From: Sinorhizobium glycinis
GTDB lineage: Bacteria > Pseudomonadota > Alphaproteobacteria > Rhizobiales > Rhizobiaceae
Direction: 5' to 3'
Length of the DNA stretch: 64,000 nt
Assembly (NCBI RefSeq): GCF_001651865.1
Contig: NZ_LPUX01000053.1
Coordinates: 62,001 to 126,000, forward strand
The notes under the pieces are model-generated. The model was not told the origin of the DNA and searched no databases. It worked only from the letters and a program-made list of their open reading frames with translations. How positions within the stretch are numbered: position 1 is the first letter of the stretch; every line of letters begins with the position of its first letter. The translations under genes and the position numbers were made by a program. Shown here in pieces: positions 1-9,492 of this stretch.

Positions 1-2
1 TC

Positions 3-1178
3 TCGCATTTCGGACTTCTTGAAATGTCGCGCCAGCGCATTCGCGCCTCGGTGCTCGAAAGCACGATGCAGTCCTGCCCGCATTGCAACGGCACGGGTCA
101 TGTCCGATCGCAGTCTTCCGTCGCGCTGCATGTCCTGCGCGGTATCGAGGAATATCTGCTCAAGAACACCACGCACGACATTACCGTGCGGACGATCCCG
201 GAAATCGCGCTTTACCTGCTCAATCAGAAGCGCGGCACCATCACCGACTATGAGCGGCGCTTCGGCGTCTCCATCATTATCGAAGCGGATGCGCATGTGG
301 GCGCCCAGCACTTCGCGATCGACCGGGGCGAACCGGTCGAAAATCCGGTGAAGATCGAGCAGATCCTGCAATTCGCGCCGGAACCGGAAGACGACGAAGA
401 CGTCGTCATCGAGGAAGATCTGGACGAAGAAGAAGCGGAAGAGATCACCGCCGAGCGCCGGGAGCAGCCGAAGGCACAGCAGTCCGACGACCAGGGTGGC
501 CGCAAGCGCAAGCGTCGCCGCCGGCGCCGCGGCAAGGGCCCAGGCCAGACGCCGGAATCGGCCGCGGCCGAAGCCGGAGACATGGCCGACAGCGCGGATG
601 ACGACGCCGACGATACCGAGGACGAAGGCGAAGCCCAGGATGCTGTAACGGCAGACGGCGACCAGAAGCGCAAGCGCCGCCGTCGCGGCAAGCGCGGCGG
701 CCGCCGCAACCGGCCGGAACTGACGGAGGCCGAGGGTGACGCCGCTCTTGCCGCGGAAGCCGGTGAAGAAGCGGCTGAAGCAGAGGAAGCCGCGGATACC
801 GAAGAGGCGGATGTTGCTGCAGCCGCGGCTGTCGAACACGCCGTAGATGCCGCGCCAGTCGACACCCTCCCGGCAGCGGAAGCAAAGCCTGCAAAGCCCA
901 AGCGCAGCCGCAAGAAAGCCGCCGCGACCGAAGCAACGGCGGAGAATGCCGACGCAACCGCCGAACAGGCGATCGAAGCGCAGCCGGACGACTCCGCCCC
1001 TGCTGCAGTAGAGGAAGCGGTCGCAGATCTGGAGGGCGCCAAGCCTGCGCGTTCGAACCGCGATCTGGCGACGATTGCCTCGGAGCCCGTCGTCACTTCG
1101 AATGTCGCCAAGAACGAAGAGGAAGAGCCGACCAAGCCCAAAAAAGGTGGCTGGTGGCAGCGCCGCGGCTTCTTCTAA
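3..1178 (+). CDS. rne: Ribonuclease E, C-terminal part (5' end outside window)
   Basis: The reading frame is open from the left edge, so only the last ~391 residues are present. The visible part begins with the end of the catalytic half: the segment GLLEMSRQRIR is followed by the Zn-link motif CPHCNGTG, which in RNase E/G joins two protomers through a shared zinc ion. After about residue 110 of this fragment the protein becomes low complexity. Acidic Glu/Asp/Ala runs alternate with basic Arg/Lys clusters, typical of the RNase E scaffold half that binds RNA and degradosome partners. RNase E is the main endonuclease of mRNA decay and rRNA processing. A strong hairpin terminator follows the stop. 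The call is secure; partner-binding sites in the tail cannot be assigned from sequence alone. Confidence 0.95.
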   Translation, partial: SHFGLLEMSRQRIRASVLESTMQSCPHCNGTGHVRSQSSVALHVLRGIEEYLLKNTTHDITVRTIPEIALYLLNQKRGTITDYERRFGVSIIIEADAHVGAQHFAIDRGEPVENPVKIEQILQFAPEPEDDEDVVIEEDLDEEEAEEITAERREQPKAQQSDDQGGRKRKRRRRRRGKGPGQTPESAAAEAGDMADSADDDADDTEDEGEAQDAVTADGDQKRKRRRRGKRGGRRNRPELTEAEGDAALAAEAGEEAAEAEEAADTEEADVAAAAAVEHAVDAAPVDTLPAAEAKPAKPKRSRKKAAATEATAENADATAEQAIEAQPDDSAPAAVEEAVADLEGAKPARSNRDLATIASEPVVTSNVAKNEEEEPTKPKKGGWWQRRGFF

Positions 1179-1205
1179 GAAAGCACAGGCCTACCAAACA
1201 AAAAA

Positions 1206-1229
1206 GCCCGGATCGCTCCGGGTTTTTTT
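1206..1229 (+). terminator. Rho-independent terminator after rne
   Basis: A 6-bp GC stem (CCCGGA/TCCGGG, loop TCGC) is followed by seven T and preceded by a run of A, so it can act in both directions. It lies 28 bases after the rne stop and before the 3' end of the convergent aminotransferase gene, so it probably serves both. Confidence 0.85.
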
Positions 1230-1269
1230 GTTTGTGCCCGCCTGTTGGCCGGAGCAACCGGGAGGACCG

Positions 1270-2418
1270 CTATTTCAGCCAGTTTGCAATGCGGTCCATC
1301 GCTTCGGCCATATCGGCAGCCGAACCCGCATAGGAAAAACGCATGGTGCGATGTCCTTCGAGCGGATCGAAATCGAAGCCGGGTGTGGCGGCGACATTGA
1401 TCTCGGCCAGCATGCGACGGGCGAAGGCCATGCTGTCATTGGTGAAGCGGCTGACGTCCACATAGGCATAGAAGGCGCCGTCCATGGGCGAGGCTATGGA
1501 CAGGCCGATCTCGGCCAAGCGCCTGAGTAGAAGATCTCGGTTGGCGGCATAGGCCCGCTTGTAACCGTCCAGTTCCTCATGCGCGCCAAGCGCCGCCTCC
1601 GCGGCAATCTGCGAAAGCTCCGGCGGCGAGATGTAGAGGCTCTGGGCGATGCGCTCGAAGACACGGATCTGGTCTTCCGGCAGCACCATCCAGCCGATGC
1701 GCCACCCGGTCATGCAGTAGTATTTCGAGAACGAATTGATGACGACCGCGTCGTCGGCGACCTCCAGCACGGAGGCTTCTTCGCCGGCGAAGGTCAGACC
1801 GTGATAGATCTCGTCGGAGATGAAGGCGATCGACCGTGCGCGGCAATAGTCGGCGAGCGCCTTCAGGCGCGCCCTTCCCGTCACCGTGCCGGTCGGGTTG
1901 GCCGGACTGGCAAGAAGCACCCCCTTCAGGGGCCTGCCGGCTTGCGCCGCCGCCCGATCGAGGCTTTCGGGCGTGAGCGTATAGCCCGTTTCGGCACTCG
2001 CTTCGATCTCGACCACGCGCAGGCCGAGTGCGGCCATGATGTTGCGATAGGCGGGGTACCCCGGACGGGCGATGGCGACGCAATCGCCCGGATCGAAGAG
2101 CGCCAGGAAGGCAAGATTGAAGCCCGCCGAAGAGCCGGTGGTGATCGCTATCCTCTGCGGATCGAGCGCGATGCCGTGGCGGCTCTGATAGTGCGCGGCG
2201 ATCGCTCGCTTGAGAGAGAGGGTGCCGAGAGCGTCGGTATAGCCGAGCCGGCCGTGTTCCAGCGCCCGCCGCGCCGCCTCGAGTGCCGCCTCCGGGGCGG
2301 GATGGGCCGGCTGGCCGACCGCCATCGAGATGACGGGATAGCCAGCATCGCGGCGACGCGTCGCTTCCGCCAGCACATCCATGGCATGGAACGGTTCGAC
2401 CGCGCCGCGTTTTGACAT
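1270..2418 (-). CDS. PLP-dependent aminotransferase, class I/II
   Basis: A 382-residue fold-type I aminotransferase. Visible landmarks are SPANPTG (Asn174), SDEIYHG (Asp202 and Tyr205, which contact the cofactor), SFSKYY with the Schiff-base Lys232, and Arg240; MRFSYAGS near the C-terminus carries the substrate carboxylate-binding Arg. The frame stays open 42 codons further upstream, but that part is Arg/Gly-rich and unlike the family. The ATG giving MSKRGAVEPF is therefore taken as start. The substrate is not readable; aspartate, aromatic and branched-chain enzymes share these motifs. It stands alone, divergent from the DsbA-like gene. Confidence 0.9.
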   Translation of the reverse strand: MSKRGAVEPFHAMDVLAEATRRRDAGYPVISMAVGQPAHPAPEAALEAARRALEHGRLGYTDALGTLSLKRAIAAHYQSRHGIALDPQRIAITTGSSAGFNLAFLALFDPGDCVAIARPGYPAYRNIMAALGLRVVEIEASAETGYTLTPESLDRAAAQAGRPLKGVLLASPANPTGTVTGRARLKALADYCRARSIAFISDEIYHGLTFAGEEASVLEVADDAVVINSFSKYYCMTGWRIGWMVLPEDQIRVFERIAQSLYISPPELSQIAAEAALGAHEELDGYKRAYAANRDLLLRRLAEIGLSIASPMDGAFYAYVDVSRFTNDSMAFARRMLAEINVAATPGFDFDPLEGHRTMRFSYAGSAADMAEAMDRIANWLK

Positions 2419-2755
2419 CTGTGCCAATGGCTGATCCTCACAAGTTGACCGGACTGCCGCCCTTTGCCCGATCGCTGCACCCTTCACAAGTATGGGAGCG
2501 CCGCAATTCGGCCGATTTTGCCGTTTCGTTTCGCGCCCGCGCACCCTATGCTCGCATCAACAGCGCCGTACGTCTTTTCAGACGCACAAAGGTCGCCGTA
2601 GCATTTTGAATTGCTGCACGTTTATCTTTAAGTCGGCTACGATTTAAGAAGCATGCAGTAGCGTTGCAGGCATGCCGTCGTCGTTGTCCTTCGAAGATGC
2701 GTTGACGCGGCGGTGCGAAATGGGCGACAGACAGGTACGAGAAGACAACGAGGGA
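2419..2755. other. Divergent intergenic region, aminotransferase / DsbA-like gene
   Basis: A 337-bp stretch without a convincing gene. It must hold the promoters of the two divergent genes. A possible forward -35 (TTGAAT at 2606) with a poor -10 about 17 bases later is visible, and GCATGC occurs twice between 2651 and 2675 as an inverted pair. No conserved RNA or coding signal was recognised. Confidence 0.35.
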
Positions 2756-3526
2756 ATGATGACGCTCAAGAAGACGATGATTGCCGCCGGGACGCTGATG
2801 GCGCTCGCAGCCGGCATCGCCCTGCCCCAGTCCGCGGCTGCACTCGACGCAAAGCAGAAGGAAGAGATCGGCGCCTTCATCAAGGAATATCTCGTCGCCA
2901 ATCCGGAGATCATGCTGGAAGTGCAGGAAGCGCTGTCCGCCAAGCAGCGTGCCAAACAGCAGCAAGCGTCACAAGCCGCGATCGCCAACAACAAGAAGGC
3001 GATCTTCAATTCCGCCTATGACGTCGTCCTCGGCAATCCGAAGGGCGACGTCACGATCGTCGAATTCTTCGACTACAATTGCGGCTACTGCAAGCGGGCG
3101 CTTTCGGACATGGATGAGATCGTCGCCAAGGACAAGAATGTCCGTTTCGTCTTGAAGGAGTTCCCGATCCTCGGCCCCGATTCGCTCGCCGCTCACAAGG
3201 TCAGCGCCGCATTCCGCTTGATCGCACCGGAAAAATACGGTGATTTCCACCGCGCCCTGCTCGGCGCCGAGGAGCGGGCCACGGAAGAAACGGCGATCGC
3301 CGTTGCCGCCAAGCTCGGAGTTACGGAAGAGCAATTGCGCGAGAAAATGGAAGACGACCCGAATGACGCGTCGGTGCGCGAAGCTTACATGCTCGCCAAC
3401 GATCTCGGCATCACCGGCACGCCATCCTATGTGATCGGCAACGAGGCGGTCTATGGTGCGGTCGGCGCCGCCGAGATCAGCGGCAAGGTCGCCAATATGC
3501 GTGAGTGCGGCAAGACGGTCTGCTGA
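2756..3526 (+). CDS. Periplasmic DsbA-family thiol-disulfide oxidoreductase (ScsC/Com1-like)
   Basis: A 256-residue exported protein. The N-terminus is a typical signal peptide (Lys-Lys, a hydrophobic stretch, then AAALDAKQ). A helical region follows (about residues 28-75, rich in Gln/Lys/Glu) and resembles the N-terminal oligomerisation segment of ScsC-type proteins. The thioredoxin-fold domain carries the CGYC active site (Cys109 and Cys112), with a cis-Pro in GTPSYV. The extreme C-terminus has a second cysteine pair (ECGKTVC). It probably oxidises or isomerises disulfides in the periplasm. Tandem ATGs at 2756 and 2759 follow a GAGGGA ribosome-binding site; either may be used. No dsbB- or dsbD-like partner is adjacent. 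Confidence 0.88.
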   Translation: MMTLKKTMIAAGTLMALAAGIALPQSAAALDAKQKEEIGAFIKEYLVANPEIMLEVQEALSAKQRAKQQQASQAAIANNKKAIFNSAYDVVLGNPKGDVTIVEFFDYNCGYCKRALSDMDEIVAKDKNVRFVLKEFPILGPDSLAAHKVSAAFRLIAPEKYGDFHRALLGAEERATEETAIAVAAKLGVTEEQLREKMEDDPNDASVREAYMLANDLGITGTPSYVIGNEAVYGAVGAAEISGKVANMRECGKTVC

Positions 3527-3593
3527 CCGAGCACCGAAGCGGAACGCGTCATCGCCGTTCGCCCTTCGCTCAGCCTATGACTTGTGGACAAAT

Positions 3594-3611
3594 CCCCCGG
3601 GGACCCGGGGG
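3594..3611 (+). terminator. GC-rich hairpin after the DsbA-like gene
   Basis: A perfect 7-bp stem (CCCCCGG/CCGGGGG, loop GGAC) is followed by GCTTT. It lies about 65 bases after the DsbA-like stop and just before the putative aroQ promoter, so termination is plausible, but the T-tract is short. Confidence 0.4.
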
Positions 3612-3612
3612 G

Positions 3613-3641
3613 CTTTCCCTCGCCGAACCATCGGTCTATAG
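3613..3641 (+). promoter_or_regulatory. Putative sigma-70-type promoter of aroQ-accBC
   Basis: CTTTCC and CTATAG are separated by 17 bases and resemble the rhizobial CTTGAC-N17-CTATAT consensus. The predicted start lies about 25 bases before the aroQ ATG. The -10 is good and the -35 is weak. Confidence 0.45.
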
Positions 3642-3673
3642 GTAACCCTCCCATCACCGGACCGGAATCCCTT

Positions 3674-4120
3674 ATGTCCTCGACGATTTTTGTGCTGAAT
3701 GGCCCAAACCTGAATGCCCTCGGCAAGCGCGAACCGGGCATCTACGGCGGCCAGACCCTGGCCGATATCGAGGCGATGTGCATAGCGGAGGGGAGGCTCC
3801 TGGGCTTCGACGTCGATTTCCGCCAATCCAACATCGAAGGCGTGCTGGTCGACTGGCTGCACGAGGCGGGTGAAAAGGCCGTCGGCGTCGCCATCAATCC
3901 GGCCGCCTACGGGCACACGTCGATTGCCATGCATGATGCCATTCGCGCGATCGCCGTTCCCGTCGTGGAATTGCATCTCTCCAACATCCATGCGCGCGAG
4001 GAATTCCGCCACAAGTCAATGATTGCGCCGGCCGTCAAGGGCGTGATCTGCGGCTTCGGAGCGCAGAGTTACATTCTGGCGCTGCATGCGCTAAAGAACC
4101 TGACAAACACGTCGAAATAA
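3674..4120 (+). CDS. aroQ: 3-dehydroquinate dehydratase, type II
   Basis: This enzyme makes 3-dehydroshikimate from 3-dehydroquinate in the shikimate pathway. At 148 residues it has the normal size for the dodecameric type II family. The signature NGPNLN is followed by Arg19 and Tyr24 of the flexible active-site lid (KREPGIYG). Asn75 (INPAAYGH), His81, His87 and the catalytic His101 (ELHLSNIHAREEFR) are all present. The frame is open for 30 codons upstream, but homology starts at MSSTIFVLNG, which is the chosen start. accB follows after 23 bases, an arrangement common in alphaproteobacteria and probably one transcript. Confidence 0.96.
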   Translation: MSSTIFVLNGPNLNALGKREPGIYGGQTLADIEAMCIAEGRLLGFDVDFRQSNIEGVLVDWLHEAGEKAVGVAINPAAYGHTSIAMHDAIRAIAVPVVELHLSNIHAREEFRHKSMIAPAVKGVICGFGAQSYILALHALKNLTNTSK

Positions 4121-4143
4121 GAATTACACGAGGCTCATATCCC

Positions 4144-4620
4144 ATGGCTGACAAGAAACCGGGTATCGATCAGGCGCTGATCCGCGATCTCGCCAATATC
4201 CTCAAGGATACCGACCTGACCGAGATCGAAGTGGAACAGGACGATCTGCGCATCCGCGTTTCGCGGAACGGCACGCCTGTCGCGATGCCTATGGCGGCAA
4301 TGCCCGGCTACCAGCTGCCGGCTGCGGTCACGGCACCGGCTCCTGCGGCCGCGCCGGCCGCCGCACTGGAAGGCGGCCACAACGCCAAGAACGCGGTTAC
4401 GGCTCCGATGGTCGGTACCGCCTATCTCGCCCCCGCTCCCGGCGCCCGCCCCTTCATCGAAGTCGGCGCGATGGTCAAGGAAGGCCAGACGATCCTGATC
4501 ATCGAGGCGATGAAGACGATGAACCAGATTCCGGCGCCGCGCTCCGGCAAGATCACGGAAATTCTCGTGCAGGACGCCGCCCCGGTTGAATTTGGCGAAC
4601 CCCTGATCGTGATCGAATAA
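4144..4620 (+). CDS. accB: Biotin carboxyl carrier protein of acetyl-CoA carboxylase
   Basis: A 158-residue carrier subunit of acetyl-CoA carboxylase. The C-terminal biotinyl domain (about residues 80-158) has the EAMKTMN motif with biotin on Lys124. An Ala/Pro-rich hinge (about residues 52-78) separates it from an N-terminal segment involved in subunit contact. It carries biotin between the carboxylase (AccC, next gene) and the carboxyltransferase, which is not in this window. Biotin is attached by BirA, encoded at 50.2 kb. Confidence 0.97.
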   Translation: MADKKPGIDQALIRDLANILKDTDLTEIEVEQDDLRIRVSRNGTPVAMPMAAMPGYQLPAAVTAPAPAAAPAAALEGGHNAKNAVTAPMVGTAYLAPAPGARPFIEVGAMVKEGQTILIIEAMKTMNQIPAPRSGKITEILVQDAAPVEFGEPLIVIE

Positions 4621-4632
4621 GGCACGGTGGCG

Positions 4633-5976
<1,344 letters not shown>

Positions 5977-5985
5977 GGTAAGAGA

Positions 5986-6600
5986 TTGAAAGGACCGCGC
6001 AGCAAACAACCGGAAATCACCCCGGACATGTTGTTGCGCGCCTATTCCATCGGTCTGTTTCCGATGGCCGACTCGGCCGACGACCCTGAGCTCTTCTGGG
6101 TCGAGCCGGAAATCCGCGGCGTCATCCCGCTGGATCGGTTTCACATCTCCCACAGCCTGGCCAAGAGAATTCGCAAGCGACCTTTCGAGATCCGCTTCGA
6201 TACGGCCTTCGAAGCGGTTGTCGAGGGATGCGCAAAGCCCGCACCCGGTCGGCCGACCACCTGGATCAACGACAAAATCCGCTTGCTCTACGCGGCATTG
6301 CACCGCATGGGCTATGCCCACAGCGTCGAGGCGTGGGAGGAAGGAAGGCTTGTCGGCGGCCTCTATGGCGTCTCGCTCGGGGCAGCCTTCTTCGGCGAGA
6401 GCATGTTCTCGCTGCGCACCGACGCCTCGAAAATCTGCCTCGTCCATCTTGTGGAGCGACTTCGCGCCCGGCATTTCCAGCTCCTCGATACGCAATTTAC
6501 CACGGAGCATCTGAAGTCCTTCGGCGCAGTCGATGTGCCGAAGGCGGAGTATGACCTGCTGCTCGCCAGGGCGATCGCCTCGCCGAATCTAGAATTTTGA
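5986..6600 (+). CDS. aat: Leucyl/phenylalanyl-tRNA-protein transferase
   Basis: A 204-residue enzyme that adds Leu or Phe from aminoacyl-tRNA to proteins with N-terminal Arg or Lys, marking them for ClpAPS degradation (N-degron pathway). Family landmarks are the N-terminal [22 protein letters not shown], the GLYGVSLG region and FFGESMFS. The start is a TTG nine bases after the accC stop; no ATG fits as well. Its position after accC suggests the end of the aroQ-accBC operon. Confidence 0.94.
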   Translation: MKGPRSKQPEITPDMLLRAYSIGLFPMADSADDPELFWVEPEIRGVIPLDRFHISHSLAKRIRKRPFEIRFDTAFEAVVEGCAKPAPGRPTTWINDKIRLLYAALHRMGYAHSVEAWEEGRLVGGLYGVSLGAAFFGESMFSLRTDASKICLVHLVERLRARHFQLLDTQFTTEHLKSFGAVDVPKAEYDLLLARAIASPNLEF

Positions 6601-6702
6601 TCGAGAAATGCGGGCTTCCGTCCGTCCGTCAGGCCCTCATCCGCCTGCCGGCACCTTCTGCCCGTCTTTACAGGTCAAGGGCAATGCGCTGCTCTTGCAA
6701 AG

Positions 6703-7164
6703 TCATTGCTTCGCCGCCGTATCTGGCGGGGGAACGTCGGAGGTCGGCTTGCAGGACTGCAGCCACACGTCATAGACGGGGTGCTCGACGGCGTTGAGAC
6801 CCGGGCTGTCGGCGAACATCCAGCCGGTGAAGATGCGGCGGATCTTGCGATCGAGCGTGATCTCGTCGACATCCACAAAGGTGGTCGTCTTCGGCGCCTC
6901 CGTCTCGTCACGGCTGTAGCAGACGTGCGGGGTCACCTGCAGGGCGCCAAACTGCACCGTCTCGCCGATATAGACGTCAAAGGTGGTGATGCGGCCGGTG
7001 ATCTTGTCGATGCCGGAAAAGACGGCGACGGCGTTGGAGAGACGCGCGGCGCGTGCCGGCTCGACGGCGGAGATCGATGGCAGAGCCAGGAGAAGGGCAA
7101 AACCCGTGCGCCGGGCCGTCCGGCCGATCAAGTTCCGCAGACAGAAACCTGCCATTCCCGCCAA
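6703..7164 (-). CDS. DUF2155 domain protein, exported
   Basis: A 153-residue protein with an N-terminal hydrophobic signal-like segment (about residues 15-37, ending near ARA). The DUF2155 core follows and contains GIDKITGRITTFDVYIGETVQFGAL and the conserved CY...RDE and FTGWMFADSPGLNAVEHPVYDVWL blocks. DUF2155 is a periplasmic alphaproteobacterial family of unknown function, often encoded next to the NDUFA12-like gene and aat, as here. Two cysteines (in HVCYS and LQSCK) could form a disulfide. Function is not known. Confidence 0.85.
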   Translation of the reverse strand: MAGMAGFCLRNLIGRTARRTGFALLLALPSISAVEPARAARLSNAVAVFSGIDKITGRITTFDVYIGETVQFGALQVTPHVCYSRDETEAPKTTTFVDVDEITLDRKIRRIFTGWMFADSPGLNAVEHPVYDVWLQSCKPTSDVPPPDTAAKQ

Positions 7165-7284
7165 TCCCCCGCGATGCTGTTAGTTCCGGATAGCCATTCA
7201 GGCGCTAAACCCGAAATGTGGCTGCGCCGTGATCGATCCTCGTAAGTTGAGATCCGAGCGCCGGCCGCCTTGTCGCCATTCCAA

Positions 7285-7680
7285 TCAGGAGCGCGGCGTC
7301 CAGGCGTCGTAGTCGCCGGTCACGCGCGGGCGCCGGCCTGCATTGGCCAAGGAGCCTTTCGGCCGGTAGGCACTGGGCGTGCCGGTCGGGTTCGGGCGAT
7401 GCGGTTGCTGCCATTCGCGCGCGGCGTATTTTTCATCGGCGGGGGAAATGTCGGTGCGGTGATGCATCCAGCCATGCCAACCGGGCGGAATGGCAGAGGC
7501 TTCGGCTGGGCCGTTATAGATCACCCAGCGCCGCGTGCGGCCCTCCGAATCCTGACCGCCCTGGTAGTAGACATTGCCCAACTCGTCTTCGCCGACACGC
7601 TGGCCATTCCGCCAAGTATGAAAGCGCGTACCGATCGTCTGTCCGTTCCACCAGGTGAATATCTGCAGCAGGAGCTTCAT
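7285..7680 (-). CDS. NADH:ubiquinone oxidoreductase accessory subunit, NDUFA12 family
   Basis: A 131-residue soluble protein with the NDUFA12 (B17.2) pattern: FTWWNGQTIGTRFHTWRNG, GEDELGNVYYQGG, RRWVIYNGPAEASAIPPGWHGWMH and the C-terminal region around PHRPNPTGT. NDUFA12 is one of the few mitochondrial complex I supernumerary subunits with alphaproteobacterial homologues, and it sits on the peripheral arm. Here it is far from the nuo operon that fills the right end of the window. The ATG giving MKLLLQIF was chosen; the frame also allows two residues more. Confidence 0.88.
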   Translation of the reverse strand: MKLLLQIFTWWNGQTIGTRFHTWRNGQRVGEDELGNVYYQGGQDSEGRTRRWVIYNGPAEASAIPPGWHGWMHHRTDISPADEKYAAREWQQPHRPNPTGTPSAYRPKGSLANAGRRPRVTGDYDAWTPRS

Positions 7681-7754
7681 AGGCATTCGTTCCTTGCCGG
7701 CCGATCGAGGGGCAGCCGGATATCAAAATCTCGTTCCCGCTTATGCCGTGCCAC

Positions 7755-8051
7755 TCATGCCTTGTCCAGTGATTCCACCGGACCGGCGGTCATTTCAGCT
7801 GCATCTTGAAGCCGGAATTGCTGCGCGCGAAAACCGACGCGTTGATAGAAGCGATGCGCGTCGAGCTGCGCTGCGTTGGAAGTGAGCCGCACTTTCGAGG
7901 CACCCTTTTCACGCGCCTCGCCAATGGCGTGACGGACCATGCGCTCGCCGATGCCGCGGCCGCGCATGTACTCTCTTGTCTGCACCGCCTCGACTGCCAG
8001 GCTGGAGCTGCCGCGCCCCGGCAGCGAAGTCGAATGCGTCCTCAGCCACAT
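7755..8051 (-). pseudogene. Truncated GNAT acetyltransferase remnant
   Basis: The 98 residues contain the acetyl-CoA-binding half of a GNAT domain: VEAVQTREYMRGRGIGERM matches motif A (R/Q-x-x-G-x-G/A), followed by LTSNAAQLDAHRFYQRVGF (motif B). The N-terminal half is missing. The reading frame is closed by a TGA six codons upstream of the first ATG, and neither other frame upstream looks like GNAT sequence. It is probably a decayed gene, though a very short expressed protein cannot be excluded. Confidence 0.55.
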
Positions 8052-8208
8052 CGACCATAAGGGACGTCAATATTGTGACAACAGGCAAGATGCGTCCCGC
8101 CGTTCGTGGGAGACCCCGGTATTCTGTGCCTTGCAGATAGAGTGAAGATGCCATTTCCGGTACAGTGCAGGGCCTTGGGATGGTCGGTGAGGCCTTCAAT
8201 AAATCCGC

Positions 8209-8222
8209 TGTTCGCGTGAACA
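8209..8222. promoter_or_regulatory. Perfect inverted repeat before the peroxiredoxin-like gene
   Basis: TGTTC-GCGT-GAACA is a perfect 14-bp dyad, 20 bases upstream of the start codon at 8242. It could be an operator for a dimeric repressor. No regulator gene is adjacent, so the assignment is only positional. Confidence 0.3.
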
Positions 8223-8241
8223 ACCTTCATAGGAACATGCC

Positions 8242-8922
8242 ATGGGAGAGCAAAGGCGTCCGCTGCAGCCGGGAGAGGCCGCGCCCTCCTTCACGCTTCC
8301 CGCAGCCAACCGAGAAGGGATGCTCTCTCTCGCCAGTTTGCATGGCCGCCCGTTCCTGATCGGCTTTTTTCGCGGGCTGCATTGCCCATTTTGCCGGCGT
8401 CAGGTGGAACAGCTTGCCGGCGTGCAAACTGCGCTCCGCGCCGACGAAATAGAGACCCTCGCCGTGATCAACACGCCGGTGGAGCGCGCCCGCCTGTATT
8501 ACCGCCACCGGCCGACGCCGGTCATGCTTCTGTGCGACCCGGATTGCAGCACACACCGAGCCTTCGGCGTACCGTATGGCGAGTTCCTTCCCGAGGGTAG
8601 CAACGCGCAGCCCGAATGGCCCTATCGCGCAGCGATGTCGCAATTCGAGGCGGCCCGCATCAACCCCACCGGCGAGCTTCCGAAACCCTTGCATCCTATG
8701 GAAGCCAACGTCGTACTGAACGCCAGCGACGGATTCGAGCTTGACGAAGCCGACAATGCGATCCTGGCAAACCACGGCACACAGCTCGTCGGCCACTTCC
8801 TGGTCGATGCGGCCGGTGTGATCGGCTGGGCGCAAATCGAGGCGTGCGACGGACCGGACAACCTGTGCGTTTTCCCGACCGCAACTGAGATCCTCGCCGC
8901 CGCCGGCGGCCTTCGCCGGTGA
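8242..8922 (+). CDS. Peroxiredoxin-like redoxin (AhpC/TSA superfamily)
   Basis: A 226-residue cytoplasmic protein with a thioredoxin-fold redoxin domain in its first ~150 residues: GEAAPSFTLPAANREG, then FLIGFFRGLHCPFCRR with a CPFC pair at the position of the peroxidatic cysteine. Peroxiredoxins usually have one Cys there preceded by Thr/Ser; the CxxC here makes thiol-disulfide reductase activity equally possible. The C-terminal ~70 residues have no landmark I recognise. The gene is monocistronic, with a 14-bp inverted repeat just upstream. Confidence 0.8.
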   Translation: MGEQRRPLQPGEAAPSFTLPAANREGMLSLASLHGRPFLIGFFRGLHCPFCRRQVEQLAGVQTALRADEIETLAVINTPVERARLYYRHRPTPVMLLCDPDCSTHRAFGVPYGEFLPEGSNAQPEWPYRAAMSQFEAARINPTGELPKPLHPMEANVVLNASDGFELDEADNAILANHGTQLVGHFLVDAAGVIGWAQIEACDGPDNLCVFPTATEILAAAGGLRR

Positions 8923-8985
8923 TCCGCAGCCGCCATTTCTCCTTACCCGCCGCGAAACTCCTAAGCGTGGATGGAACGTGGCCGC

Positions 8986-9492
8986 CTAGCGGATGAGGCG
9001 CTTTTCCAGGATGAGTGCCGGGATGCCCGATTGTTCGTCTCCACAATTCGGCGTCGTTCCGACCTCTGAGAACCCGTGCGCCCGATAAAAGGCGAGCGCA
9101 TGCAGGTTCTGCGGCTCGACCTCGAGCCGCATGCGCTCTGCATCCGGAAAGCAGGTCTCGAGTTCGGCGAACATGTCGCGGCCAATGCCCTGCCGTTGGT
9201 ATCTCGGCAGGACGTAGAGCTGATGAAGGATGATGGTCTTCGGAAGCGCGTCCGACATGGCTGCAAACCCCATGCCGGCGATTTCGCGGCCGTTGTCCGC
9301 GACGACGAACTCGGCATTCTTCTTTTGCAGCCGAGCCCTCAGGGCATCGACCGAATGCCACTTGGCTGTCAGCTCTTCGACCTTGTCGACGCCGTAGAAG
9401 CTGTCATAGGTCGCATGCCAGGTCGCGACGAGCAGGGCGCGCACCTGTTCCAGGTCGCGCTCGCTCGCCGTGCGGACGAAGAACATCGTCAC
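8986..9492 (-). CDS. GNAT family N-acetyltransferase
   Basis: A 168-residue single-domain GNAT. Motif A is visible as [17 protein letters not shown] and motif B as [16 protein letters not shown]. The N-terminus ([25 protein letters not shown]) fits the family that acts on small molecules or protein N-termini; the substrate is not inferable. Its start codon overlaps the gatB stop by four bases (ATGA), so it is translationally coupled to gatB. Confidence 0.88.
   Translation of the reverse strand: MTMFFVRTASERDLEQVRALLVATWHATYDSFYGVDKVEELTAKWHSVDALRARLQKKNAEFVVADNGREIAGMGFAAMSDALPKTIILHQLYVLPRYQRQGIGRDMFAELETCFPDAERMRLEVEPQNLHALAFYRAHGFSEVGTTPNCGDEQSGIPALILEKRLIR

Noticed and set aside
8209-8222. 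Reading the dyad before the redoxin gene as a LexA box
   Set aside because: It is an inverted repeat with a 4-base centre, not the direct GTTC-N7-GTTC repeat used by alphaproteobacterial LexA.
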